Counted from the first letter of the stretch, positions 45,116 to 54,292 are shown. The stretch: DNA of 64,000 nt from Sulfurovum sp. UBA4779 (GCA_002403155.1 DHHF01000013.1:55766-119765); one strand, 5' to 3'. Notes: a model not told the origin generated them from the letters alone. A program made the numbers and translations.

Positions 45116-46306
45116 ATGAAAGTGCTTGTTCTCAATACGGGAAGTTCTTCGGTTAAATTTAAACTTTTTTCTACAAAAAAATGGTCCGTGCCGGCATCAG
45201 GGATGATAGAGAATATTTTTGAACCGGTTTCGACCGTTTATTTCAATACGAAAAATGAACAGCGCATTTACTCTGAAAAAATTGGCAACCATGCAAACGC
45301 GATTGGGCTGTTATTAAAAATGCTGATATCGCATCGAGTGATTATTGCATTTGAAGAGCTTGATGCGATAGGCCACAGGGTGGTTCACGGCGGTGATTTG
45401 TTTTGTGAAGCGGTATTGGTTACCCAAGAGGTAAAAAACAAGATCGCCTCTTTTGCGCCGCTTGCACCTTTGCATAATCCTATCAATCTTGAGGGGATGC
45501 TTGCAGTAGAGAGTTTGATTGAAAATGTGCCGCAAGTCGCCGTATTTGATACGGCATTTCATCATACCATTCCTTCTTATGCCTATCGATATGCATTGCC
45601 AAATTCTCTCTATGAGGATCTCGGTATTCGGCGTTACGGTTTTCACGGAACTTCGCACCATTATGTTGCAAGTCAGACAGCCAAAGCAATGGGAAAAGAG
45701 ATTCATGAGCTTGCTATGATTACATTGCATTTGGGCAACGGCGCAAGCGTATGCGCCGTCAAAGGAGGCAAAAGTATCGATACTTCTATGGGGATGACGC
45801 CTCTGGAAGGATTGATGATGGGAAGCAGAAGCGGCGACTTGGATCCGGGAGTTATTTTTTATCTGATGAATCATACACAAATGAATGCCGATGAGATTGA
45901 ACATCTTCTCAATACACAAAGCGGCCTCAAGGGCATTGCCGGTACAAACGATATGCGCAAGATTGAAGAAAGAATCAACAAAAATGACCCTTTAGCGATC
46001 CTTGCAATGGAAATGTTTGTTTATCGCATCATTAAATATATCGGTGCCTATGCTGCCGTATTGGGAGATGTTGATGTGTTGGTATTTACGGGCGGCATAG
46101 GGGAACATAGCGCAAAAACAAGAGAAGCCATTTGCACAAAGCTAACGCTTTTAGGTGTGCAAATAGATACACATCTCAATACCCGAAACAACACCCTATG
46201 CAGAAGCATTCATGACCCAAGCAGTAAAATTGCCTTGTGGGTTACCCCTACAGACGAAGAGCTCTGCATTGCAAAAGAAACGGTTCAAGTGATAAACCGA
46301 CTGTAA
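45116..46306 (+). CDS. ackA: Acetate kinase
   Basis: Makes ATP and acetate from acetyl phosphate, or the reverse when acetate is assimilated. The ~396-residue protein has NTGSSSVKFKLF near 6-17, FDTAFHHTIP near 143-152, GFHGTSHHYV, TLHLGNGASVCAV and VFTGGIGEHSA, all of the ASKHA acetate-kinase type. The ATG at 45116 follows AAGAGGA and is coupled to the pta stop; the earlier in-frame start at 45077 lies within pta. Confidence 0.96.
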   Translation: MKVLVLNTGSSSVKFKLFSTKKWSVPASGMIENIFEPVSTVYFNTKNEQRIYSEKIGNHANAIGLLLKMLISHRVIIAFEELDAIGHRVVHGGDLFCEAVLVTQEVKNKIASFAPLAPLHNPINLEGMLAVESLIENVPQVAVFDTAFHHTIPSYAYRYALPNSLYEDLGIRRYGFHGTSHHYVASQTAKAMGKEIHELAMITLHLGNGASVCAVKGGKSIDTSMGMTPLEGLMMGSRSGDLDPGVIFYLMNHTQMNADEIEHLLNTQSGLKGIAGTNDMRKIEERINKNDPLAILAMEMFVYRIIKYIGAYAAVLGDVDVLVFTGGIGEHSAKTREAICTKLTLLGVQIDTHLNTRNNTLCRSIHDPSSKIALWVTPTDEELCIAKETVQVINRL

Positions 46307-46456
46307 AATTAGTGCTTTGCAATGATTGCAAAAGAGCGGTTTATATATAGCATAAGAAAGCATCGATGTTTTCATTTTTTATTATTTATTGCTAAATATA
46401 TGTTTTTTTGTGATATCATTAAATGTTAATTAATTATAAACACAGGAGAAAAAGTC

Positions 46457-46981
46457 ATGAAAAGGCCAACACCGATTGATGAAGAGATACAGCTTGATCC
46501 AAAAAGATATTTGGTAAGCAGAACCGATAAGCATGGTGTTATTGATTTTGCAAATGATTATTTTGTCGAAATCAGCGGATATTCCAAAGAAGAGCTCATA
46601 GGAAAGCCTCACAGCCTTATCCGTCATCCGGACATGCCAAAAATAATATTTAAGATCATGTGGGATCACATACAAAAAGGCCAAAACCTGCTTGCCCTTG
46701 TTAAAAATTTGGCAAAAGACGGACGATACTACTGGGTATTTACGACGTTTGAGCCGCAAAGAGATACGGATACGGGAGAGATTTTCGGATACAAAGCATC
46801 AAGAAAGGCTGCGCCAAAGGATGCCGTTGCAGTGATCGATCCCCTATATAAGAAACTGGTAGAGCTGGAAAAAGAGGGAGGCATGGAAGCCTCTTTAAAA
46901 TATCTCAATGATTTTATGAAGGAAACAGATCCGAACTTGGAAATTGAAGATCTGATGGACAACATCCATAAGTTTTACTAA
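46457..46981 (+). CDS. PAS-domain protein, CetB/Aer-like
   Basis: A 174-residue cytoplasmic protein that is mainly one PAS domain (residues ~15-125): ISGYSKEELIGKPHSLIRHPDMP near 39-61 and a YYWVFTTFEPQRD segment. The same motif set occurs in E. coli Aer and in the C. jejuni energy-taxis protein CetB (~165 residues), which binds FAD and works with a separate signalling protein CetA. No cetA-like gene is adjacent. FAD binding and a taxis role are inferred. AGGAG precedes the ATG. Confidence 0.82.
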   Translation: MKRPTPIDEEIQLDPKRYLVSRTDKHGVIDFANDYFVEISGYSKEELIGKPHSLIRHPDMPKIIFKIMWDHIQKGQNLLALVKNLAKDGRYYWVFTTFEPQRDTDTGEIFGYKASRKAAPKDAVAVIDPLYKKLVELEKEGGMEASLKYLNDFMKETDPNLEIEDLMDNIHKFY

Positions 46982-47033
46982 AATACTAAATTGATGTAAG
47001 ACGAAATCAAGTAAATCTAAAATTATTTTTTCT

Positions 47034-47067
47034 AAAGAGATGCGGTTTTTATCGTTGGCATCTCTTT
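47034..47067 (+). terminator. Terminator between the PAS gene and nosZ
   Basis: AAAGAGATGC (47034-47043) pairs perfectly with GCATCTCTTT (47058-47067), followed by TTAATTT on the plus strand and by an A/T-rich stretch on the minus strand. It may serve both converging genes. Confidence 0.65.
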
Positions 47068-47115
47068 TAATTTGCTAAGAACTTAAAATCCAAGCGCAAC
47101 TATCTCGTTGATACG

Positions 47116-49710
47116 TTAGAACAGATCCGCATTTTCATCTATCCATTTAAAATACTCGATAATGTCTTTGATCTCTTGATCTTTCATATTTTGATTTGGC
47201 ATTTTGAGATTGAAAAATTCAATCAATTTTTTCATATAAGGTTCATGAAATTTGCTTTCAGGATTTTTAATGTATTCCGCGACCCATTGTTCGGCATTTC
47301 TATGGCGTTTAAGCACGCCGGTCAGATCCGGCCCCGAACTGACGCTTCCGACCACATGGCATCCCGAACATCCTCCTTCCCTAAATGCTTCTTCACCTCT
47401 TTTTGCTGCCTTGGATTTTGGAGTGGCCAACAGATTGACAAGCAGGTCTTTTGCCCTGATAGCCGAATCGGCAGTTTTGATCATATATTGCCATACCATA
47501 TTTTCAAAAAGAATGGCATTTTCGAGATTATTTTCATTGTAAGCCTTGGATGCTTTTTCTTTTTCAAGGGCAATTTTTGCATACTGGTCTTGAGCATCCT
47601 CTACAAGGTTATTGACGGTGGGGTATTTTGAATATTGATTGTCTTTTAAAAACGTAAACAGTGCTTCAATGACATTATTGGTGGCTTCATTGTTTGCGGT
47701 AACTTTTTTGTATTCTGCCTGAAGTTCCTCGGGAGATAAGCTTTTGATCTTTGATTTTTGGATCCATTCATAGTCCTTATTGGGGTCCTTCACAAGCAGA
47801 TAACCCATCATTTCTATATGCAATGCCGAACAAAATTCGGTACAGTAGTACGGAAATACACCTTCTATATCGGCCACAAAATCTATCTGGGCAGTTTCTC
47901 CCGGTTCAACGGAGGCATGGATGTCATGGTGATCGATGGTAAATCCGTGCGTCTCATCCTCTGCACGCTCCACATTGGTGATGTACATGGTCACCTTGTC
48001 GCCTTTGTTGACCGTAATGCGTTCAGGGTTGATATGGGAGCGTACCATCGTGGCATAGATATAGACATGATCTCCCTTTCGCTCGACCCGTTCTTCTCCT
48101 GCCAGTGTTTTCCCCACATGCGGCTTGCCTGTTTTAGGGTTGGTACCCATATTAAATCGTACTTCCGGATGGATTTTGCTTGCACGGATCGATGCGGCTT
48201 GATGCGGTTCTCCAAGCGGTACAGGCAAATCATATAAAAGTTCCATCTTTTTTTCGCCGATATCAATGAGCTGATTGTTTTGCGGATGCAGCGGCCCGAC
48301 AGGCAAAAATCTATCGATAGAGAGTTTATTGAGCGCGATCAGATAATCTCCTTGGGGATCGGCGGATTTGCCCTCCATCGCTTCAAGGTGGCCGACGTTG
48401 TAGTGGATATTGATTCGATCGAGCAGTTTTAGTTTTTTATAGTCCCATTTTACTACTTGGGAATCCACATACAAAGAGCTATAAATGATACCGTCTTCTT
48501 TTCCGAAACTGTTATGCAAATGCCCAAGCCCAAGCTCAAGCTGCCCATGCAGTGATTTTTTGATATCCAAAATCGGTATGCCGTAAGAATCTTTTCCGAT
48601 GAATTCTTTATTTTCGATTTGTGTTAGAATTTTCTTAAAATCATACACCGATGCATGGGTATCCAGTTTTCCCGATACGATGATGTATTGCCCCTCCGGG
48701 CTTACGTCGATTCCGTGCGGGGATTTATTTTCAGGGATTAAAAAAAGCGCATCATTTTTGACTGCCACTTCGATAGGAATGACCTTGTGGCCGTTGATGA
48801 TTTTGACATTTTTTTCATCTTTGACAAGCTCAGCCAATTTTTTCCAGTTATAGACATGCAGATAATCCGTATCATTGCGGCTGCATCCTGCTTCAAACGG
48901 AGGAAGGCCTTTTTCGATGCCTCCCGTATAAAGTTCCGAATTGTACGAATTGGTAAATCCCCAGCCGTTAGAAACCCCTTTGCCCGCATCGGTCAAATCT
49001 TGCATATAGGGAGGAAACTCCAGCGTAAAAGATTCTTCTGGTAAAATCTTCCCTTTTTCTTTATCAAACTTCCAAAATGTTACTCCGCCTCTATAGACAT
49101 CCTGATAGGCTTCGATGGGATAATAATCGTTTGTCAGCGGCGCTGCATATTGGCAGGATTCAAGGATATACTCGGTGTTGGGTGTGGCAAATGCGCCGCC
49201 ATGGCTTGATTTGAAAACAGGATTGACAACGATTTGAGAAGTTTCAAAATATTTCAAGTCGATCACAGCGATTCTTGCATTTGCTTTATCGTTTATAAAG
49301 AGATATTTTCCGTCATATACGCCGTCTGTTTCTGAGAGTGCAGGGTGGTGAGTATCGCCCCAGTTGATTTCTCTTCCTCTGATATTTCCTTGGCGCAAAA
49401 TCTCTTTTGAATCGGTATCAAAACCGTATCCTTGCCATGGTTCGGGGGTGAAGACGCCGATGTATTTTAGTATCCGCATGGAAGGAATCCCGTAAACGAG
49501 CATTTGTCCGGATTGCCCGCCGCTGACAAACGCATAATATTTGTCATGCTTGCCGCTGGGATGGTATACTTTGAGTGCGGCGATCGCATCTTGTTCGGAA
49601 AGCCCGCGCTCTTGCATGATGGCTTGAAACTTGGATTGGGCGCAAACAGATTGCGCAGAAAGCATCAATCCCAGCGCCGCGCCGCAAACAATAGATAGAT
49701 ATTTTCTCAT
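47116..49710 (-). CDS. nosZ: Nitrous-oxide reductase with C-terminal cytochrome c (cNosZ)
   Basis: The periplasmic copper enzyme that reduces N2O to N2. The 864-residue protein has a Sec signal peptide (about 1-25, no twin-Arg), marking it as clade II. The seven-bladed propeller carries the Cu-Z histidines, for example DTHHPAL near 101-107 and SPHGIDVSPEGQ. The Cu-A site is CTEFCSALHIEM near 619-630. The last ~95 residues are a cytochrome c domain with CSGCH near 780, typical of Campylobacterota. It lies 57 bases downstream of the membrane cytochrome gene; nosD, nosG, nosH, nosF, nosY and nosL are not in the window. Confidence 0.96.
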   Translation of the reverse strand: MRKYLSIVCGAALGLMLSAQSVCAQSKFQAIMQERGLSEQDAIAALKVYHPSGKHDKYYAFVSGGQSGQMLVYGIPSMRILKYIGVFTPEPWQGYGFDTDSKEILRQGNIRGREINWGDTHHPALSETDGVYDGKYLFINDKANARIAVIDLKYFETSQIVVNPVFKSSHGGAFATPNTEYILESCQYAAPLTNDYYPIEAYQDVYRGGVTFWKFDKEKGKILPEESFTLEFPPYMQDLTDAGKGVSNGWGFTNSYNSELYTGGIEKGLPPFEAGCSRNDTDYLHVYNWKKLAELVKDEKNVKIINGHKVIPIEVAVKNDALFLIPENKSPHGIDVSPEGQYIIVSGKLDTHASVYDFKKILTQIENKEFIGKDSYGIPILDIKKSLHGQLELGLGHLHNSFGKEDGIIYSSLYVDSQVVKWDYKKLKLLDRINIHYNVGHLEAMEGKSADPQGDYLIALNKLSIDRFLPVGPLHPQNNQLIDIGEKKMELLYDLPVPLGEPHQAASIRASKIHPEVRFNMGTNPKTGKPHVGKTLAGEERVERKGDHVYIYATMVRSHINPERITVNKGDKVTMYITNVERAEDETHGFTIDHHDIHASVEPGETAQIDFVADIEGVFPYYCTEFCSALHIEMMGYLLVKDPNKDYEWIQKSKIKSLSPEELQAEYKKVTANNEATNNVIEALFTFLKDNQYSKYPTVNNLVEDAQDQYAKIALEKEKASKAYNENNLENAILFENMVWQYMIKTADSAIRAKDLLVNLLATPKSKAAKRGEEAFREGGCSGCHVVGSVSSGPDLTGVLKRHRNAEQWVAEYIKNPESKFHEPYMKKLIEFFNLKMPNQNMKDQEIKDIIEYFKWIDENADLF

Positions 49711-49767
49711 TTTCTTCTTCCTTTGCTTTTATAAAGTATTTCTACCCGTACGCCAATAACTTTGCGA

Positions 49768-51048
49768 TTATTGGGCTTCAAATTGGGCGATCTCTTCAAT
49801 CACTTGTTCAATCTCTTCATCCGACATAAACTCGATGACTGCGATATGCATCTCTTCTTCTTGTGTTTTGAATTCGAGTATTTTTTTCAGCAGATCGTCT
49901 TTTTTTAATCCGATCAGTTTTGGCCCGACATTTCCTTCACCGTTGACGCCATGGCATGGCGCACAGCTGCTTTTGTATATTTGGCTTACTTTAAATTTGC
50001 CTGCGGATCCTGCCCGTTCTTCAAGCGCTTTGATTTTCAGCTCTTGTTCTTTTCTTTCCTCTTCCCTTTCTTTCTGAATCGCTTCTTTTTCAGACTCGGA
50101 CGGCTCTATGATCGTCGATTCTACGGGTATTTTTGGTTTGGATGCGTCAACAAAGGCAGAAATTTTCCCCAACGTATCCACTTCGATATCCGTTTTCAGT
50201 ACATACGCGCCGGCGCCGATGCCTGCTGTGAGGACGATGACCATAAAAAGATGCTGTAGCGATGCGGTTTTTCCGGGCACGCCTCTTAGTGCGCGTGCTT
50301 TCAGCCACCAGGCAAGCAGAGAGAGGATGCTGACGGCAACGAGCGCCCAAAAACCGATCACGGGATAAGCATGCGTCGTAAATTGCGCAACCTTTCCATC
50401 CCCCAGGATGACAGGCATAAACGGTTCTATTGTAATGGCTCCTCCATGGAGGTTATGCCCGAACCAATAGAGCCAATACCCGTAAATTCCTATAAAAACA
50501 AGAGGCAAAATGACAGGAATGATCATAAGCCGGCCGATCCACTTGTTGTTGTAAATGATAAACAACGCAAGCAGCATCGCCAGCATGATGAGCGCATAAG
50601 GCGCAAGCGCACGCTCATAGATGCCGCCTCTTTCCATGCGGGCCATTCCCACATAATGGTTGATGGTGTTCATCTCGTGCACCTCTCCGCTGAGTCCGTC
50701 AAAATGGATATATACCGGCAGTCCGTACGGAAATGCCTCTTTGGGATAGTTGGGCGCTTCGAGGGAAAAATTCCATACCGGCAATGACGGCACACCTATC
50801 TCTTCGGAAATCTCTATCATTTTTTGAAGATCGCCTCTTGCTTTTTGCGGCGTATTGATACTGACGTATCTGCCTTTTTGATAAAAATTCCAAAGCGGAT
50901 AGACATAGGAAGGGATCTCTTCAGCCTTGCCGTCTTTGATGCGCTCCAGCGTTCCGTGAAAGCCTACTGAGGGAACCACAAAACCGTACAGAACGATGAG
51001 GAGAGCAAACAATGCAAAAATTTTTGCCGCAATATAACCGATTTTCAT
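49768..51048 (-). CDS. NosB-like membrane protein with C-terminal cytochrome c
   Basis: A 426-residue protein with about five membrane segments: residues ~8-28, ~150-170, ~177-200, ~222-245 and ~265-283. A charged Glu/Lys-rich linker (~305-345) follows, then a C-terminal cytochrome c domain (SSCAPCHGVNGEG near 358-370). It directly precedes nosZ on the same strand behind AAAGGAG. Nos clusters of related bacteria hold a multi-membrane protein NosB of unknown function. Equivalence to NosB is a guess from context; the fused haem suggests electron delivery to NosZ. Confidence 0.7.
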   Translation of the reverse strand: MKIGYIAAKIFALFALLIVLYGFVVPSVGFHGTLERIKDGKAEEIPSYVYPLWNFYQKGRYVSINTPQKARGDLQKMIEISEEIGVPSLPVWNFSLEAPNYPKEAFPYGLPVYIHFDGLSGEVHEMNTINHYVGMARMERGGIYERALAPYALIMLAMLLALFIIYNNKWIGRLMIIPVILPLVFIGIYGYWLYWFGHNLHGGAITIEPFMPVILGDGKVAQFTTHAYPVIGFWALVAVSILSLLAWWLKARALRGVPGKTASLQHLFMVIVLTAGIGAGAYVLKTDIEVDTLGKISAFVDASKPKIPVESTIIEPSESEKEAIQKEREEERKEQELKIKALEERAGSAGKFKVSQIYKSSCAPCHGVNGEGNVGPKLIGLKKDDLLKKILEFKTQEEEMHIAVIEFMSDEEIEQVIEEIAQFEAQ

Positions 51049-51093
51049 GACAGCTCCTTTGAGAGTTTGTTAATGGTTTTTTTGAGCCACTGA

Positions 51094-51112
51094 TGTTAAT
51101 TATACGTTAACA
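51094..51112 (-). promoter_or_regulatory. Operator-like palindrome around the nos -10 box
   Basis: TGTTAA (51094-51099), seven bases, TTAACA (51107-51112) is a perfect inverted repeat. Read on the minus strand, its centre holds TATAAT (51104-51099), about 50 bases before the ATG at 51048. A protein bound here would cover the -10 box. It resembles but does not match the NssR-type TTAAC-N4-GTTAA site. Confidence 0.55.
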
Positions 51113-51284
51113 CATATTAATTTATGCTAAAATGCCGATAAACCATTCTTAAAAATTATATAAAAGATAAGAATTATTTATAAATAATGTCTAAAAAAGC
51201 CTAAAGGCCGAGAAATACGTTCTTTTAAAAGATTATAGTATAATCCAAAACAAAATTTTATGCAATGCAAACAATAACAAAAGG

Positions 51285-51926
51285 ATGAAAATGAAGAAAA
51301 TAGCAATGGTTGTACTTGGTTTTGGATTGAGCGTTTGGCTTTACGCAGACGATCTTAATAAAAGTATCAATGGTATGGATATGGAAGCGCTCAAAATGGG
51401 AGACCCAAAAAAAATGATAGAGGTTTTTACCAAAGCGTGCGAAAACGGCAATATGGTCGGATGCTTCAATCTTGGGATGATGTATGAGGCGGGGGAAGAT
51501 GTCAAACAGGACAAAGCCAAAGCAGCCCGATACTACGAAAAAGCCTGCGACGGCAATGATTCGCTGGCATGCCGCAACCTTGGTGTGATGTATGCAAACG
51601 GTGAAGGGGTCAAAGAAGACAAAGCCAAAGCAGCAGAACTTTACCATAAAGCCTGCGAACATAAAGATGCAGGCGGATGTTTGGCGCTTGGGTTCATGTA
51701 CGGATCAGGAAAAGGCGTCCAAGAAGACAAAGCCAAAGCGGCGGAATTTTACGCCAAAGCATGTGAAGGCAACGTTGCTTTGGGATGCTTGGCGCTTGCA
51801 TTCATGTACGAATCAGGCGAAGGCGTAAAGCAGGATATTCAAAAAGCCAAAGAATTTTACGATAAAGCATGCAAGGGCGGAGACGTCGACGGATGCGAAA
51901 AATATAAAAAATTGCTCAATCCCTAA
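51285..51926 (+). CDS. Sel1-repeat, cysteine-paired (Hcp-like) exported protein
   Basis: A 213-residue protein with a signal peptide (about 1-21) and five Sel1-like units of 36 residues from ~40. Each ends in a pair of cysteines spaced C-x7-C (for example CENGNMVGC, CDGNDSLAC, CEHKDAGGC), as in Helicobacter Hcp proteins where the pairs form disulfides. The units are nearly identical at DNA level too (108-base period), suggesting recent internal duplication. Periplasmic protein-protein interaction or beta-lactam-binding roles are known for relatives. A TATAAT at 51239-51244 is the likely -10 box. Confidence 0.88.
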   Translation: MKMKKIAMVVLGFGLSVWLYADDLNKSINGMDMEALKMGDPKKMIEVFTKACENGNMVGCFNLGMMYEAGEDVKQDKAKAARYYEKACDGNDSLACRNLGVMYANGEGVKEDKAKAAELYHKACEHKDAGGCLALGFMYGSGKGVQEDKAKAAEFYAKACEGNVALGCLALAFMYESGEGVKQDIQKAKEFYDKACKGGDVDGCEKYKKLLNP

Positions 51927-51953
51927 AATATCGCTCTTTTCATTCTCCGCATC

Positions 51954-51983
51954 GCTGCAGCTTGCATCTGCCAAGACTGCAGC
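51954..51983 (+). terminator. Hairpin after the Sel1 gene
   Basis: GCTGCAGCTTG (51954-51964) pairs with CAAG(A)CTGCAGC (51972-51983), one bulged base and a 7-base loop. AAAAATTT follows, not a T run, so it may be weak or act on the other strand. The rest of 51984-52175 shows no gene; a possible TACAAT is at 52109-52114. Confidence 0.4.
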
Positions 51984-52175
51984 AAAAATTTCATGCTCCT
52001 TCGCTTCGATATCTTGCTTCCTCTGCCAACACTTTTAATTTATCTTCTAAAATTCAATTTATTTATCTTAAACTATTTAAATTTATGAAATATATTTGAA
52101 AAATATATTACAATAACATCAAGCGCAATTGGTTTTTAGTCATAGCCATTGCAAATAAATACGAAAGGATCGGCC

Positions 52176-52928
52176 TTGAAAAGAAAAAAAGTGTTAGCGT
52201 TATGTGCGATGGCGCTAAGCAGTATGCTTTTTGCAGATCAGCACGGCACACATTGGGGGTATACCGGACATGAAGCGCCTGAGCATTGGGGAGTGCTTTC
52301 GCCTGAATACAAGATGTGCAAAGAGGGGCTGTCCCAATCCCCCATTGACATATCAAAAAAGGTTACGGTTGCAGCACAAGACCTTGAAGCGGTGGAGTTT
52401 GACTATAAAACCGATACGGAATCTATCATCAATAACGGGCATACCGTGCAGGTCAATTTCAAACCCGGAAGCAGTATCAAATTGGACGGCATCGTTTTTG
52501 AGTTGAAACAGGTTCATTTCCATACCCCCAGCGAAAATACCATAGAAGGGAAACGTTTTCCTCTTGAAGCGCATTTTGTACATGCCTCAGCGGACGGAAA
52601 ACTTGCCGTGGTCGCAGTGCTGCTTGAAGAAGGCACCGCCAATGAAGCGCTCGATGCGATCTGGCCCAAAATGCCAAAAGAGAAAGCCAAAACAGGCCGT
52701 TTTGAGCGTCCTTTTGGCACAATGAGCGCTCTTTTGCCCCAAGAGAGATCCTACTATCGATTCAGCGGTTCTCTTACGACGCCGCCTTGCAGCGAGGGTG
52801 TGAGGTGGATTGTGATGAAACAGTATGTTTCCCTTTCCAAAGAGCAGGCAAAAGTGTTTTTTGATCTGATGGAAGGAGCCAACAGCAGGCCTGTGCAGCC
52901 GATCAATGCCAGAAAAGTTTTGCATTAA
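52176..52928 (+). CDS. Periplasmic alpha-carbonic anhydrase
   Basis: A zinc enzyme that interconverts CO2 and bicarbonate. It is ~250 residues with a signal peptide (KRKKVLALCAMALSSMLFA) and the alpha-class layout: HWGYTGHEAPEHWG, SQSPIDIS, the zinc histidines in VHFHTPSEN and EAHFVH (near 110-130), and TTPPCSEGVRWIV near 205-217. The start is TTG at 52176, supported by AAAGGA just upstream and by the signal peptide. In this phylum such enzymes help acid tolerance or CO2 supply. Monocistronic. Confidence 0.94.
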   Translation: MKRKKVLALCAMALSSMLFADQHGTHWGYTGHEAPEHWGVLSPEYKMCKEGLSQSPIDISKKVTVAAQDLEAVEFDYKTDTESIINNGHTVQVNFKPGSSIKLDGIVFELKQVHFHTPSENTIEGKRFPLEAHFVHASADGKLAVVAVLLEEGTANEALDAIWPKMPKEKAKTGRFERPFGTMSALLPQERSYYRFSGSLTTPPCSEGVRWIVMKQYVSLSKEQAKVFFDLMEGANSRPVQPINARKVLH

Positions 52929-53080
52929 AAGACAGGCTTGGCTACCTGATCGATCCAAGAAGCAACGCAGCTCTGATTTTAAGTATTTAAAATTTGCAAT
53001 TTTTTAAAAATTTCTCTCTATCTGGAAAAACATTTATCTTTAAATTGCTACAATGCACAGTAAAAAAGGGAGGAGTTTTT

Positions 53081-54292
53081 GTGCAAAAACCATATCTAGA
53101 ATCCATGCCCGATGCCAACGGCTTTTTTGGCAAATTCGGAGGCGCGTTTATACCGCCCCAGCTGGAAGAAGCGTTCAGGGAGATCAACCAGGCCTACGAC
53201 AAACTCTCAAAATCGTTTGAATTTCTTCATGAACTTAGAAAAATTCGCAAACATTACCAAGGAAGGCCGACCCCCGTCACCTATTGCAAAAACCTTTCCG
53301 ATTTTATCGGCGGAGGACAAATCTATCTCAAAAGAGAAGACCTGAACCATACGGGCGCACACAAACTCAACCACTGCATGGCAGAAGCGCTTTTGGCAAA
53401 ATATCTGGGCAAAAAGAAACTCATCGCCGAGACGGGGGCAGGGCAGCATGGGGTTGCCCTTGCAACGGCTGCCGCTTATTTCGGCCTGGAGTGCGAGATA
53501 CACATGGGTGAAGTGGATATTGCCAAAGAACATCCCAATGTGGTTCGCATGAAAATACTCGGAGCCAAAGTCATTCCGGCCACTCATGGGCTTAAAACAC
53601 TTAAAGAGGCCGTTGACAGTGCCTTTGAAGCCTACCTGAAAGATCCGGCTACACAGCTCTTTGCCATCGGCTCGGTCGTCGGCCCGCATCCATTTCCTAA
53701 AATGGTAAGGGATTTTCAAAGTGTTGTGGGATTTGAAGCCAAAGAGCAGTTTCATGAAATGACGGGCAAACTGCCCGATATGGTCACCGCATGCGTAGGC
53801 GGCGGCAGCAATGCGATGGGTATTTTCAGCGCTTTTATCGAAGATCCCGTAAAGCTCTATGCGGTAGAGCCCGCAGGCAAAGGCTCCAATCTCGGCGAAC
53901 ATAGCGCCAGCCTGACGTACGGAAGCGAAGGGATCATGCACGGTTTTAACTCGATCATGCTCAAAGACCAAGACGGCAATCCCGGACCCGTGCATTCCGT
54001 AGGAAGCGGGATTGATTATCCTTCCGTCGGGCCGGAGCATGCCTATCTGAACAGCATAGGAAGGACAAACATCGGACTATGCAGCGATGATGAAGCAGTG
54101 GATGCATTTTACACGCTTTCGCAGCACGAAGGCATCATCCCCGCCCTCGAATCGGCACATGCCGTCGCGTTTGCGATGAAGTATGCAAAAGAACACCCCA
54201 AAGAAGCCATCTTGGTCAACCTGAGCGGAAGAGGGGACAAAGATATCGATTATGTAGTAGAGCATTATCCGATCCCCGTTAAACACGCTTAA
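53081..54292 (+). CDS. Tryptophan synthase beta chain paralogue
   Basis: A second TrpB-type PLP enzyme, ~403 residues. The PLP lysine is in HTGAHKLNHC near residue 90; GAGQHGVALATAAAYFGLECE and GGGSNAMGIFSAF match TrpB. It differs from the copy at 19486 at the N-terminus (GGAFIPPQLEEAF instead of GGRFVPETLMPAL) and at other positions, so it is a distinct paralogue. The start is GTG 53081 behind GGGAGGAG; an upstream in-frame ATG at 52994 has no ribosome site. No trpA is adjacent. Its base composition looks more GC-rich than nearby genes. Confidence 0.88.
   Translation: MQKPYLESMPDANGFFGKFGGAFIPPQLEEAFREINQAYDKLSKSFEFLHELRKIRKHYQGRPTPVTYCKNLSDFIGGGQIYLKREDLNHTGAHKLNHCMAEALLAKYLGKKKLIAETGAGQHGVALATAAAYFGLECEIHMGEVDIAKEHPNVVRMKILGAKVIPATHGLKTLKEAVDSAFEAYLKDPATQLFAIGSVVGPHPFPKMVRDFQSVVGFEAKEQFHEMTGKLPDMVTACVGGGSNAMGIFSAFIEDPVKLYAVEPAGKGSNLGEHSASLTYGSEGIMHGFNSIMLKDQDGNPGPVHSVGSGIDYPSVGPEHAYLNSIGRTNIGLCSDDEAVDAFYTLSQHEGIIPALESAHAVAFAMKYAKEHPKEAILVNLSGRGDKDIDYVVEHYPIPVKHA

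Noticed and set aside
45314..45919. Minus-strand 201-codon open frame inside ackA
   Set aside because: It is antisense to the conserved acetate kinase core and has no support as a gene.
46316..46332. TTTGCAATGATTGCAAA after ackA as a terminator
   Set aside because: It is a near-perfect palindrome but its one-base centre cannot form a stable hairpin loop and no T run follows.
51094..51112. Standard FNR box (TTGAT-N4-ATCAA) upstream of the nos genes
   Set aside because: The half-sites are TGTTAA/TTAACA with a 7-base gap, which does not fit FNR spacing or letters.
51420..51900. 108-base repeats in the Sel1 gene as a non-coding tandem repeat
   Set aside because: They keep one reading frame and encode regular 36-residue Sel1 units with paired cysteines, so they are protein repeats.
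52994..53080. N-terminal extension of the second trpB from ATG 52994
   Set aside because: The extra 29 residues have no TrpB character and no ribosome site; GTG 53081 has GGGAGGAG and aligns with the family start.
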